DNA of 33,932 nucleotides from Desmonostoc muscorum FACHB-395 (GCF_014698035.1 NZ_JACJSF010000086.1:1-33932), one strand, 5' to 3'; shown: positions 22,639-31,259, counted from the first letter of the stretch. Notes: generated from the sequence alone by a model not told the origin. Made by a program: numbers and translations.

Positions 22639-22737
22639 ATACAATTTACTTCTATCAAAAACTGCTCTGGGTTTTGTCCAGGGCAGTTTTATATTGCAGG
22701 GTAGAAGCCAGATTCACAACTGCACCCAATAGTGAAT
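22639..22737 (+). repeat. dispersed repeat B, copy 2, with conserved hairpin
   Basis: Matches 16651-16749 in about 85 of 99 positions without gaps. The stem AAAACTGCTCTGG (22659-22671) / CCAGGGCAGTTTT (22679-22691) has G-C where copy 1 has A-T, changed on both sides. It is followed by TATATT. It could terminate transcription from the cupin gene. The rest of 22425-22834 shows no gene. Confidence 0.8.
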
Positions 22738-22834
22738 TGTCTACCTGTTCTCAGCAATCGAAAAAGCTTTTGCCCTACGTCAGTTGCGACAACGCTCTTA
22801 AACCCGCACAACGCACAATGCACTAGCTTTTAAA

Positions 22835-24748
22835 TCACTTCTGCGTTCTCACCGTCAAAACCTGTGGTGGCGTAGAATCTGGAGGATACAAAAAGTCTAT
22901 TTGTACTTGTCGCTTTCCACTCGCCAACATCTTCAGTGTCACCAATGGTTCGCCCCTTTGTCCCCGACGCTGTACCAAATGCACATAGCGCGTTTTTTCT
23001 AAGCCATTATCATCTATGTAACGCACCCGCACCGTTCCCCGAAAGAATATTTGTTCTACACCTGGCTTTAAAAACAGCAGTCTATCTGTTCCCCCTTCAT
23101 CCTTCACAGGAGTCTGTATTGACACAGTTATAGTCTGGGTTTTATTCGTAATATTTCTTAGAGGCAAAGTCAGATTGTACTCAACACCATAGTTACTGTG
23201 AGCAAAGTAGGCCGTATCAGGATAACGTTTTAACATGGCTGCACTTTGAATTTGTCCAGTGCTAAGAGTAATTAAATGTACAGTTCCCAAAGGATAAGAA
23301 AACGCCTTTCCTGGTGAGGGTATTGTTAACTCAGAAACATTGGAATTGTCCGTAATCTGTGTTTTCCATTGCGTTCCTTGGGATACACCAGCGACGCGAC
23401 TGAATACCGTTGGTTCTCTGGGAGGGTCAAGAGGTGTTGGAATGGGGTCACGCTTTCCTGCTAAACTACCTGTATCCAAAAGTTCTTGCCATTCGGCTAA
23501 AGTCGGTGAAATATTACTATTTTTGGCTAAATTTGCGATATAAACTGGGCTACTACTTGCCAAGCGCATCATCGTAGTGCGACCGTTAGAAGAAGGAGCC
23601 TGTACCGGAATTGGTAAATTTGCTAGGATTTTAGTTTCTTTTGGTTCTATCACCAGCTTTTGGGGAAAAATCTCTTGCCGAACTCCCCGCAGTACATCAT
23701 TCATTGTGCGATCGCCTGGCCCAGAGTAAACTGTACCTTGGGGGTTTTCAACCATATCAGGTAAAGCAATAAATTGTGCTTCTTTGGTAAGGTAACTAGC
23801 TGCTTGTAATACTTGCACTGTCACAGGTTCATTTCCCGGATTATGTACAATTATCCCTTGGTATACAGTGCGGCTTTGGGCTGGTGTTTGTGCCCTGACG
23901 ATATGATGAGCAAATATATCAAATCTGCCTTCAAAAGGATAATTTAAATGTGCTTCATGTACTTGCTTCCCATCTGGGGGAAAAGTTGATAGTAAAATTC
24001 CTTCAGTTGTCACCAGTTCAGGACTATTACTGTTGAAGGTGGGAATAATATCAAGTTTTCCTGGTAAACGACGTATTTCTTGACTGTCTACTTCGACTCC
24101 AGCAATATATTGTGGGGGAACCGTGTAAATATTTAGCGCCCGACACATTAAAGCCGCAACTTCCCCTCTAGTCGCGCTTTGTAGTGGTTTTAGCTGTTTG
24201 ACATTGGGATAATTGACAACAATACTATTAATCGTGGCAGATGCAAGCGCATTTTGGGCATAGTTAGGTATTTGCCCCGCATCGTTAAAATATTCTTGTA
24301 ATGTCTGCATTGGGTTAGGTAAAGGGCTGTAATTTTTCCCCCCAGCTACAACACCAATGATTTGGGCACGAGGAATTGGTTGGTTTGGCTGGAAAATACC
24401 ACCAGGATAACCAGAAAAAAATCCTTTTTGGTAAGCGGTAGAAATTGCTTTATTCGCCCAATAATCAGCAGGTACATCTTTAAATGACATAGCTGTGCGT
24501 TTCACTGGTGAATCAGGAAAAGCATTTAGCATTAACACTGCTGCTTGAGCGCGTGTCACTGTTGTTTCTGGGCGAAAACTACCATCAGGGTAGCCTGTAA
24601 TCAGTTTACGCTCTTTTAGTTGCTGAATACAATGTTTTGCCCAATAGCTCTGGGTGTCAGAAAAGGCTAGGGCGTTGGGGGTTGATAGAGTTAAGACAAA
24701 AGCAGCTACTGAAGTTTTTTTCAGGAGCTTTAATAAACTGATTATCAT
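22835..24748 (-). CDS. SLH-domain DUF3370 surface protein
   Basis: A 637-residue exported protein. A signal peptide spans residues 1-28 (ending ALA). Three S-layer homology domains follow at about 30-75 (YWAKHCIQQLKERKLITGYP), 88-135 (WANKAISTAYQKGFFSGYP) and 160-205 (NYAQNALASATINSIVVNYP). The rest is DUF3370, a large beta-rich domain typical of cyanobacteria, with AHLNYPFEGRFDIFAHHIV, VYQGIIVHNPG and GVEYNLTLPLRN. SLH domains hold the protein to the cell wall, so DUF3370 is displayed on the surface; its function is not known. The start is the ATG at 24748 with the signal peptide directly after it. No neighbour is cotranscribed. Confidence 0.9.
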   Translation of the reverse strand: MIISLLKLLKKTSVAAFVLTLSTPNALAFSDTQSYWAKHCIQQLKERKLITGYPDGSFRPETTVTRAQAAVLMLNAFPDSPVKRTAMSFKDVPADYWANKAISTAYQKGFFSGYPGGIFQPNQPIPRAQIIGVVAGGKNYSPLPNPMQTLQEYFNDAGQIPNYAQNALASATINSIVVNYPNVKQLKPLQSATRGEVAALMCRALNIYTVPPQYIAGVEVDSQEIRRLPGKLDIIPTFNSNSPELVTTEGILLSTFPPDGKQVHEAHLNYPFEGRFDIFAHHIVRAQTPAQSRTVYQGIIVHNPGNEPVTVQVLQAASYLTKEAQFIALPDMVENPQGTVYSGPGDRTMNDVLRGVRQEIFPQKLVIEPKETKILANLPIPVQAPSSNGRTTMMRLASSSPVYIANLAKNSNISPTLAEWQELLDTGSLAGKRDPIPTPLDPPREPTVFSRVAGVSQGTQWKTQITDNSNVSELTIPSPGKAFSYPLGTVHLITLSTGQIQSAAMLKRYPDTAYFAHSNYGVEYNLTLPLRNITNKTQTITVSIQTPVKDEGGTDRLLFLKPGVEQIFFRGTVRVRYIDDNGLEKTRYVHLVQRRGQRGEPLVTLKMLASGKRQVQIDFLYPPDSTPPQVLTVRTQK

Positions 24749-24890
24749 TCACAAAAGCCGGAAAGCTAATACATCTCGTCAGAATTATATATTTATATAT
24801 ATGTTGCCACTTTTGTTGTGTAATTCTGTAATTTGTAGCAATTACGACCACTGTCTCCAACACAGGATCTTGTTTTAAATTTTCCCTCAG

Positions 24891-25022
24891 TAGTAGCTTT
24901 TCTAACACAAAAGCTCCCAAACTGAATCTCCGCGCTAGATTTCCCCCAACACACCACTGCAATAGCCCACATTAGAAGGACTTTCGGCAGTAAAAGAGAA
25001 AATCGATTGGTCTTAGGCGATG
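24891..25022 (+). repeat. dispersed repeat C, copy 2
   Basis: Matches 15848-15985 apart from a six-base gap. The shared AGCTTTTCTAACACAAAAGC hairpin and CTTTCGGCA / AATCGATTG blocks are clear. It fills much of the 403-base spacer 24749-25151 upstream of two divergent genes. The minus-strand frame through it (24657-24962) runs into the DUF3370 gene and is not supported. Confidence 0.75.
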
Positions 25023-25151
25023 AACTGAGTTTCGCTTTTAGAACGATGTGTAGTTTTTCAATCCGCAGCTACACGGAAGTTTGCTCTACCACTAGGGGAT
25101 GTGCAACTATATCCTGTATTATTTTCAGATAATTTTAGAAAACTTAAACTA

Positions 25152-26024
25152 ATGCTGGCAAAAAAGAAGAGAAGAAAGTGCCTATTTATTCTACTTACTA
25201 TCAGTGTTAGCTTTTGTTTACTGGTTCTATATGCTTTTATCGTTGAGCCGAATCGTTTCGTCGTCACACGTCATCAACTAAATCAACAAATCACTTCTAA
25301 CAAAAATAGTTTTAAGATTGTCCAAATCAGCGATCTCCATCTCAAACAATTTAATAATCGGGCACAACGTATCGCCGAACAAGTTAATAAACTTAACCCA
25401 AACATTGTACTATTTACTGGAGATTCAATTGATCAAGTTGAACAGCTTGATGGATTTGATCGCTTTTTGTCGCTTCTTGATAAGCAAACAGCTAAGTATG
25501 CAATTATGGGTAATTGGGAATACTGGGCAGGTGTCGATTTAAAACGTTTGACAAAAATCTATGCCACTTATAATTGCCGCTTATTAGTTAATCAAAGTAT
25601 TTTACATAAATATGGCGAATATTCTATATTAATCACGGGATTGGATGATTTAGTCAGTAAACCCGATTTAATCAAATCACTTCAAGGTCTTCGTCCTCAA
25701 CAAAACCATTTATTACTCGCCCACTCACCAGCATATCGAGACTCATTTTCAAGTGAGGAGTTAACAAAGATAACACAATACAAACCACAATATATGTTAT
25801 CAGGGCATACTCATGGTGGACAATTATCATTCTTTGGCTTTGCTCCTTTACGCCCGCCTGGTAGCGGACGTTATGTCAGTGGTTGGTATCGAGATGGTGC
25901 GATTGCCCTGTACGTATCGCGTGGACTAGGAGTTTCCGTTTTACCAGTGAGAATGGGTGTAATTTCAGAGATTAGCTATTTTGAGTGGTTTCTGAACCGC
26001 TCAGTTATTACATCATCTAAGTAA
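25152..26024 (+). CDS. membrane-anchored metallophosphoesterase (YkuE-like)
   Basis: A 290-residue calcineurin-like phosphoesterase with one N-terminal anchor (about residues 10-31). Metal-binding motifs occur in order: VQISDLHL, LFTGDSID, MGNWEYWAG, LLLAHSPAY and GHTHGGQ. The usual GNHE motif reads GNWE, so the histidine that helps catalysis is a tryptophan. I recall this variant in related cyanobacterial proteins, so it may be natural. The family hydrolyses phosphoesters; YkuE-like members act at the membrane on unknown, possibly lipid, substrates. I prefer the ATG at 25152 to the GTG at 25101. The gene is followed by the PEP-CTERM gene at 26116, 91 bp away. Confidence 0.85.
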   Translation: MLAKKKRRKCLFILLTISVSFCLLVLYAFIVEPNRFVVTRHQLNQQITSNKNSFKIVQISDLHLKQFNNRAQRIAEQVNKLNPNIVLFTGDSIDQVEQLDGFDRFLSLLDKQTAKYAIMGNWEYWAGVDLKRLTKIYATYNCRLLVNQSILHKYGEYSILITGLDDLVSKPDLIKSLQGLRPQQNHLLLAHSPAYRDSFSSEELTKITQYKPQYMLSGHTHGGQLSFFGFAPLRPPGSGRYVSGWYRDGAIALYVSRGLGVSVLPVRMGVISEISYFEWFLNRSVITSSK

Positions 26025-26115
26025 CAGTTAATTAGATGGTTTATTTTTTGAGAAATTTACGGTAGCTTGTCTTTAGTGAAAGAAAACACTACCTAATATC
26101 AAAATCAAATTAATT

Positions 26116-26757
26116 ATGCTTAGATTACGGGCTGTATGCTTCACTCCGGTAGCTGCCGCGCTTTTGAGTTTTGGACTAGGTACAAAAAAAGTAATGGCGC
26201 AGATACAATATCCATTTTCAGCTATCTACAATTCAGAAACTACTCTTGAACCGATCGCAGGAAACATTTTAAAAATAACCAATATAGGTGAAAGTGCTAA
26301 TGTGCCATACGGTCTAACTAAACTTGTAAACATCAGCTATGGCAATCTCGATAATAATACAGGTGTGATTACAATTGAGCCAGATCCAGCAACGTTTGGG
26401 TTAAACGACTTACCACTTGGTAACATTACAATTTTTGGTCAAGGAGCAGATCAGCTATTCGGAACTACCAGAGGTACTGCTACCCTTGACTTTCAAAATT
26501 TTGTGGGCACGGTTTCTAATACTATAAGTATTACTGGTGGATCGGGTAAATTCGACGGTGCGATTGGCACACTGATCTTGTCCGAAAATCTTACACTCAA
26601 CCCAGATCCAACTGCTCCTGTAAGAGGTCTACCTCTAATCTCAGGTTCTTTTCAAACGTTTCAAACAGTTCCAGAACCGAGAAATACCACGGCGATATTT
26701 AGCATCGGCTTGATTGGAGTGGGTTTTCTGCTACGCCGATATAGAACATCGACTTAA
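26116..26757 (+). CDS. PEP-CTERM sorted exported protein
   Basis: A 213-residue secreted protein. The signal peptide is residues 1-28 (ending VMAQ). The body is beta-rich, with repeated NITIFGQG and SITGGSGKFDGAIGTLILSE, reminiscent of a filamentous or allene-oxide-cyclase-like barrel. The end, VPEPRNTTAIFSIGLIGVGF followed by LLRRYR, is a full PEP-CTERM signal: the VPEP box, a membrane helix and a basic tail. Such proteins are processed by an exosortase and placed at the envelope or in exopolysaccharide. No exosortase gene is in the window. Function of the mature part is unknown. Confidence 0.88.
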   Translation: MLRLRAVCFTPVAAALLSFGLGTKKVMAQIQYPFSAIYNSETTLEPIAGNILKITNIGESANVPYGLTKLVNISYGNLDNNTGVITIEPDPATFGLNDLPLGNITIFGQGADQLFGTTRGTATLDFQNFVGTVSNTISITGGSGKFDGAIGTLILSENLTLNPDPTAPVRGLPLISGSFQTFQTVPEPRNTTAIFSIGLIGVGFLLRRYRTST

Positions 26758-26799
26758 AGTTATTGGTTAATCAACATTTAAGCGATCGCCTTGATGTCA

Positions 26800-27204
26800 T
26801 CAAGTTAAAAGCTGGACTGGTAATTTTGCATCAATCTCAATCAAGGTAACTTTGGCATTTTCAACTACGGTATTTCCCAGCAGCGTGTCCTGCATTGCTT
26901 CAAATTTAGACTCTGCTATCCCAATCCGTTCATAATGTAAAATCACATGATAATGCTTTTGTATTACTTCTCCTGACTCAGAACGCTCTACTGCAAGCCA
27001 ATCTTGGTTTTGACCCGACTCGGCAATCTGACGATATTCACTGGCTAACTTTTCTAATGCAATAGCTATAGCGTGTTCTTTGGTTTGACCACAGCAACGA
27101 ATTTCATCTCTTGGCTGGTCAAGAGATGACGATAATTGACAAACATACTGGTCATTATCGTCGGCTTCCACATTAATCGTAATTGTTTCGGTGATTGAAC
27201 TCAT
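26800..27204 (-). CDS. hypothetical protein (134 aa)
   Basis: An acidic, soluble protein I do not recognise. The start is beta-rich (TETITINVEADDNDQYVCQLS). A helix follows (EHAIAIALEKLASEYRQIAE), then strands (VIQKHYHVILHYERIG, VTLIEIDAKLPVQL). The early strand-strand-helix order recalls small HicB- or DUF1902-like folds, but no helicase, toxin or DNA-binding partner is beside it. A HIP1 site lies just past the stop. It is separate from the GNAT gene at 27263, which is on the same strand 58 bp upstream and may share a transcript. Confidence 0.5.
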   Translation of the reverse strand: MSSITETITINVEADDNDQYVCQLSSSLDQPRDEIRCCGQTKEHAIAIALEKLASEYRQIAESGQNQDWLAVERSESGEVIQKHYHVILHYERIGIAESKFEAMQDTLLGNTVVENAKVTLIEIDAKLPVQLLT

Positions 27205-27262
27205 ACTTAGTTTTTAAAAAAAATAATTAGCCTTAAACTTCAAGACTGATACAATATTTGTT

Positions 27263-27844
27263 TTAAACACCCAACACCATAACTACCATATCCTGGCAAT
27301 ATTTTGGATGTTTCACTATTACTATACGTTCAAATCCAAATCTTTCATAATACTTCTCTAGGCTAGGATTATCAATAACACAATCTAAATATATTTTAGA
27401 AATATGATTATCAATAGCAGCTTGAATTATTTTTTTAATAACCTTCTTCCCTGGACAGGTTAGTTCTTGTAATTTTGTACATAAACTTTTAACAATCCAA
27501 ATATTTGTTTCTGTCTTTAAATATTCAGGATAATAGTCGGGTAATTTTTCAGAAATAGCAAAAGTGCATAGTAAAACACCATTTCCACTTTTAATGATAA
27601 AAGTCTCTTTTTGAATGATATTATAATATATTTTCTCTAAATCATAGCCTTGATTCCATTGTTTAATTCCCTTAGTTCTATAGTAATCAGCAGCAGATTC
27701 AAAAAGCTTACATATCTCAAAGAAATCAGAAACTGTCCCTTGAACTGCAAACTCCCCAAAGAGATAAGTAAAACTATAGCTTGTTCTCAGAATTTCACAA
27801 GAACTGAATATCTTCATTGTATTAAAATATAGTCTTGCTTTCAT
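27263..27844 (-). CDS. GNAT-family N-acetyltransferase
   Basis: A 193-residue member of the GNAT superfamily. The fold is visible as an N-terminal helix with AADYYRTKGIKQWNQGYDLE, the substrate strand TFIIKSGNGVLLCTFAIS, IWIVKSLCTK, the acetyl-CoA-binding helix region (GKKVIKKIIQAAIDNHI), and the end IYLDCVIDNPSLEKYYERFGFERI. The glycine-rich Q/R-x-x-G-x-A loop is reduced to CPGKKV, so CoA binding may be weaker. Such enzymes acetylate small amines or proteins; the substrate is unknown. An alternative start is the second ATG at codon 10. Base composition is AT-rich compared with neighbours. Confidence 0.75.
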   Translation of the reverse strand: MKARLYFNTMKIFSSCEILRTSYSFTYLFGEFAVQGTVSDFFEICKLFESAADYYRTKGIKQWNQGYDLEKIYYNIIQKETFIIKSGNGVLLCTFAISEKLPDYYPEYLKTETNIWIVKSLCTKLQELTCPGKKVIKKIIQAAIDNHISKIYLDCVIDNPSLEKYYERFGFERIVIVKHPKYCQDMVVMVLGV

Positions 27845-27850
27845 TTTTCC

Positions 27851-27895
27851 CGCAGTAACAGCTTTTCTACCAAAAGGATATGCAAAACCAATCTT
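27851..27895 (+). repeat. dispersed repeat C, partial third copy
   Basis: CGCAGTAACAGCTTTTCTAC and the next bases resemble the first third of repeat C copy 2 (24887-24930). It stops after about 45 bases. A degenerate GC-rich short repeat follows at 27961-27988. The spacer 27845-28108 holds no gene. Confidence 0.5.
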
Positions 27896-28108
27896 AAAAC
27901 CAAATTTTCTACTAGATCATACATAACTCCAATTACCTATACTCGGTGAATAACACCTATGCCTACGGCGGCAAGCTACGCATAGCTCTAAGCTTAGGAA
28001 AAACCAATATTGAACTCTGTTTACATAACTTGAAAAAAACAATCGCTAATAAATGTTCAGTGCGGTTAAGATGGTAATTTCTTATACTGCAACAACAGAT
28101 GTAGCAAC

Positions 28109-28639
28109 ATGAAGCCATTGTGGAGAACTACCATAATCTTAACTGCGAACGCTGGAGCTACCATCATCGCTATCTTGATTTTCCAAAGAACTAACCAGCC
28201 ATCCATTGCCCTTACTGAACAATGGATAGCTACACAAGTGGCAGATGGAGACAGCATCACAGTCCGCCAAACCGATGGCAGCCAAATCGAAGTTGAGCTT
28301 TGTGGAATTGATACCCCAGAAATGAAACAAGGTGAAGCTCCAAGACAAGCATTGGCTAATGAGGCAAAACAGAAATTGCTCAAGCTAGTCGCTGCTGCTG
28401 ATAACCAACTGATGATCGTTCCAGTGGAAAAAGACAACGATGGGCGCACTGTTGCAGAAGTTATGGCTCATGGACGGGGTGAGGCTGAGATTAGTTTTCA
28501 GGAAGAACTGCTTAAAAGCGGCTTGGCTAAAACGCGACTTGGCGGGGTGGAATGCCCAAATCAAATAGCTTTTGAACAGGCTCAGAAAATAGCGATCGCT
28601 TCTAAAACTGGAGTGTGGAGTCAAGACAAACCAAACTAG
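28109..28639 (+). CDS. thermonuclease (SNase) family protein with altered active site
   Basis: A 176-residue SNase with an N-terminal signal or anchor (about residues 7-26) and the OB-fold. VADGDSITV (Asp46, Asp48), IEVELCGIDTPE (Glu71) and NDGRTVAEV (Arg113) follow the family order, and KTGVWSQ ends the domain. The arginine equivalent to SNase Arg35, seen as VRLACIDAPE in the paralogue at 11282, is here Glu63 in VELCGIDTPE. That residue contacts the phosphate, so activity may be low or changed. There is no Excalibur domain. It stands alone, converging on the membrane/HNH-like gene. Confidence 0.85.
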   Translation: MKPLWRTTIILTANAGATIIAILIFQRTNQPSIALTEQWIATQVADGDSITVRQTDGSQIEVELCGIDTPEMKQGEAPRQALANEAKQKLLKLVAAADNQLMIVPVEKDNDGRTVAEVMAHGRGEAEISFQEELLKSGLAKTRLGGVECPNQIAFEQAQKIAIASKTGVWSQDKPN

Positions 28640-28684
28640 CCTTGAAGCTAAAACCAGCACTCCAGTTAAAATTTGTCGCAGATT

Positions 28685-29707
28685 TCAAGCAGGCGCAGAT
28701 CCACCAAGCGCATTTCTGTAAGCATCAGCAGTTTCTGTGCCAAAACCACCAGCTTGAGCATGACGGAGTAGCGATTGTACTATCGGCATCGCAATACTCA
28801 TGCCAAATAAGGCATTGAAACCTGCAATAACGACTGGTGCTGACAATATAACTGTAAATTCTGGGAATAACGCCAATACAGCTACTAAGACCAGAAAAAC
28901 AATCGGTGTCGCAATACCTGCTGCCTTTGCCGCTTCTAAAACTAAACTTTTGTACTCTTCAACAGTAATATCGCCCCGATAAAGATCCAAGGAGTATGAA
29001 ATCGCTGTGACTATAACTTGGGTAAGAATAGCGGTTCCTGTAGCAGTGATCCCCAACTTAGCAATTGTTCCAGAATTGCTGACAATAGAATCTACGGCAT
29101 TGTAAACCCGAATATAAAACTGCTCCCCAACAGTCATAACCCTGGCACCACGACGCAGATTATCAACACCCACTTCCCACAGGATGTTGTCAGCACCGTT
29201 TGAGCCTCCTTGAGAACGTGGAATGATATGGCTCCCATGTTTATCGCTCAAGAATTCACGGATAGTCCTTTCATTTCCTCCAAACTTTGATGTGCCTGGA
29301 ATTTTCTCAAACAGCTTCATGACATCTGTATCAGAGCGAGGTAAATCTCCTGTTCTCAAACCAGCACGATACCTCAATCTATATGCAATCTTGGGCATTT
29401 CTACGGCTAATTCCGCCGCAGTCGAAGGCAGCTTTTGCAATGCTTCGGCTATGGACAGACTCGAAGTACTCACACCAATTGCAGTGCCTTCTAATGCTTT
29501 ACCTACATTTTGTACTGTTTGGAAACCTTGCTGTGCTGTTGCAGGTAAATCACTAACCGCATTAATACTTGAGCTAGTAATCTCTACAGCAGTATTTTTA
29601 ATTCCATCAACTACTCCTTCTATCCCCTTTGCTGTATTATTTGCTGCTTCTTGTGCTTTATCTTTGAGCGTATCCGCCAAATTTCGTGCTTGGTTAATGA
29701 AATCCAT
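28685..29707 (-). CDS. membrane protein with HNH-like motif and amphipathic N-terminus
   Basis: A 340-residue protein of unusual layout. Residues 1-105 are an alanine/threonine-rich amphipathic helical region with 11-residue-like periodicity, resembling LEA or apolipoprotein helices (AREST such as NLADTLKDKAQEAANNTAKG). Residues 150-185 have SDKHGSHIIPRSQGGSNGAD followed by NILWE, which fits the H-x-I-P-x-S-x-GG-x-N pattern of HNH endonucleases (His160, Asn174). The C-terminal 130 residues hold two to three membrane helices (219-238, 264-283, 285-312). HNH-containing proteins with membrane segments are often toxins or effectors; no immunity gene is recognisable beside it. It has no signal peptide and no clear Shine-Dalgarno. 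Function is inferred only from the motif. Confidence 0.6.
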   Translation of the reverse strand: MDFINQARNLADTLKDKAQEAANNTAKGIEGVVDGIKNTAVEITSSSINAVSDLPATAQQGFQTVQNVGKALEGTAIGVSTSSLSIAEALQKLPSTAAELAVEMPKIAYRLRYRAGLRTGDLPRSDTDVMKLFEKIPGTSKFGGNERTIREFLSDKHGSHIIPRSQGGSNGADNILWEVGVDNLRRGARVMTVGEQFYIRVYNAVDSIVSNSGTIAKLGITATGTAILTQVIVTAISYSLDLYRGDITVEEYKSLVLEAAKAAGIATPIVFLVLVAVLALFPEFTVILSAPVVIAGFNALFGMSIAMPIVQSLLRHAQAGGFGTETADAYRNALGGSAPA

Positions 29708-30009
29708 GTTTTAACAAACTGTTGTTTTGACGATTTTGTATTTAGTTCAGCTTCTTCCCTCAAAGCTAAGAACCACATCAGCATTAATCATGAACTTTCA
29801 GAGGAATATTTAAGGAGATAGTAAGTGATTTATAGCTTTAGTCCGTGGTAAGTCAAAAATGGAAATCATAAAGCTAGTTTAGCTGTTTTATTAACCATTT
29901 AGGTAAATTTTTTATTGATACAGCAATTAGCATTACCTGAACCAGTTTTTTGCTTTGGTATTGTGTGCTTGAATTGAACAAAGAAAGCGAGTGTTACTCA
30001 TCAAACAGT
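29708..30009. other. spacer without recognised gene
   Basis: These 302 bases are AT-rich and lack a supported frame on either strand. AAGGAGATAG near 29812 resembles a Shine-Dalgarno, but the frame after it is short. Promoters of the membrane/HNH-like gene should lie at its left end. Confidence 0.4.
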
Positions 30010-30171
30010 TTAATTTGCATTTGGTATTTCTTCGGCTGGCAAAGAGCGAATCAACTCTCGAATTACATCGGTTGCTGGTCGTCCTGTTATTGAACAGTAT
30101 TTTTCTAATCTTTCTGCTTCCCCGGATGCCAAATTAATTGTAAGTCGTTTAGTCGCCCATTTCTTATTCAC
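30010..30171 (-). CDS. small ribbon-helix-helix (CopG/Arc-type) protein
   Basis: A 53-codon frame from GTG at 30171. It has the ribbon-helix-helix layout: the strand ATKRLTINLA, helix A (SGEAERLEKYCSITG) and helix B (RPATDVIRELIRSLP). Such proteins are dimeric DNA-binding repressors found on plasmids and as antitoxins. The length is right for a minimal CopG protein. The Shine-Dalgarno is weak. No toxin gene is adjacent; the nearest genes are the membrane/HNH-like protein downstream and the CPBP protease upstream on the same strand. Whether it regulates either is unknown. Confidence 0.65.
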   Translation of the reverse strand: MNKKWATKRLTINLASGEAERLEKYCSITGRPATDVIRELIRSLPAEEIPNAN

Positions 30172-30506
30172 AGGTTAAATAAACTTTCTTGTAAACTACT
30201 TCTCTAATATCAATCATTTAAACTGTCCTTACCACGATAGATTTAATGAAATTAGATTCAAGAGGTTATCAAGCAACAGCTATCAAGTGTAAAATTATAA
30301 TGAAGTAATGAGATAGTTTCTTAAGTATAAAGCTTAGATAATTTTAAAAGAAAAACTGTGAATAGAGTATGAGGTAAATCATTTTACTTTGTTAAGTATA
30401 CAGTAGAAACACATAATAATTAACAGCTTATGAATAATATGGCTAGCAGCAATATTGAGCTAGACTGATAAGCTAGCGATATTGTATAAAAAGAGTGTTT
30501 AATATT
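30172..30506. other. spacer without gene; hairpin at 30450-30484
   Basis: No frame is supported in these 335 AT-rich bases. CAATAT...GCTAG at 30450-30462 and CTAGC...ATATTG at 30472-30484 can pair into a stem that could end the CPBP protease transcript (stop at 30507), though no T run follows on the minus strand. Confidence 0.4.
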
Positions 30507-31259
30507 CTAATTGGAAACATATTTAGCCCTGCGTTTCTCCCTTCTTCGCTTTTTATAGTTATTAACCTGATATTTAAGCCACATGAACGGGTAAATATCT
30601 CCTGCTAAGTGAAAACCTATAGACCCAATAAGTCCTACATCTGAATAAAGCAATGTCACAGTGAAAATATAAAAAACAGTATGCGTAATAATATGTAGCC
30701 TTCCTTGATAGATATGATTCCCAACACTTACAAATAATCCCAAAATAATTGCCAAGTAATAATTATTTGTATATAGGCTTAATTGATGTACTAGTACTCC
30801 CCGAAATATCAACTCTTCTGTTATTGGATTTAATATACATACGGCAATCATAAATAATACTTTCTGAAGTTTTTGGCGTGGCATAAGCCTTACAGAAACA
30901 AGATAAGCATCATCTTCCACAATTTGACTGACTCTCAAAAGATTTAGAATTTTATTTAAAAGCAACACAAATATACAATAGAAACCCAAGCCAATTATTA
31001 AGGAAAATAATGGGAATATTTTGAATTTTAAACCAACTGATGGTGCATCCCATCCTATAATATAAGTTATGCAAAAAAAGGAAATTAACAAAATTTGATT
31101 CCATAATATCAAAAAGCCAAAACTAGATTTAGGTCTTTCTGCTTTTAGTTGCTTTTTAATTAATTTTCTTTGAGCTATGCTGCTATATAAATACACCATA
31201 CTTATGAAAGCTACAAAGAATAGAACACAATTAGTTAATGGAGGTAATTCAGTTTTCAC
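30507..31259 (-). CDS. CPBP-family intramembrane glutamic protease
   Basis: A 250-residue integral membrane protein with about seven helices and the CPBP (CAAX protease and bacteriocin-processing) domain at about 140-220. Motif 1 is NPITEELIFRG (Glu148, Glu149, Arg153), motif 2 is SVGNHIYQG (His182), and the last is SIGFHLAGD (His217). The Glu-Glu and two His residues are the catalytic set. Relatives process prenylated or signal-type peptides or give bacteriocin immunity; the substrate is unknown. The C-terminus is very basic (KKRRREKRRAK) and cytosolic. It is followed after 160 bp by the helicase gene in the same direction upstream, without evidence of an operon. Confidence 0.85.
   Translation of the reverse strand: MKTELPPLTNCVLFFVAFISMVYLYSSIAQRKLIKKQLKAERPKSSFGFLILWNQILLISFFCITYIIGWDAPSVGLKFKIFPLFSLIIGLGFYCIFVLLLNKILNLLRVSQIVEDDAYLVSVRLMPRQKLQKVLFMIAVCILNPITEELIFRGVLVHQLSLYTNNYYLAIILGLFVSVGNHIYQGRLHIITHTVFYIFTVTLLYSDVGLIGSIGFHLAGDIYPFMWLKYQVNNYKKRRREKRRAKYVSN

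Noticed and set aside
24657..24962. 101-codon minus-strand frame across repeat C
   Set aside because: It overlaps the DUF3370 gene start, and the equivalent frame in the other copy is interrupted by stops.
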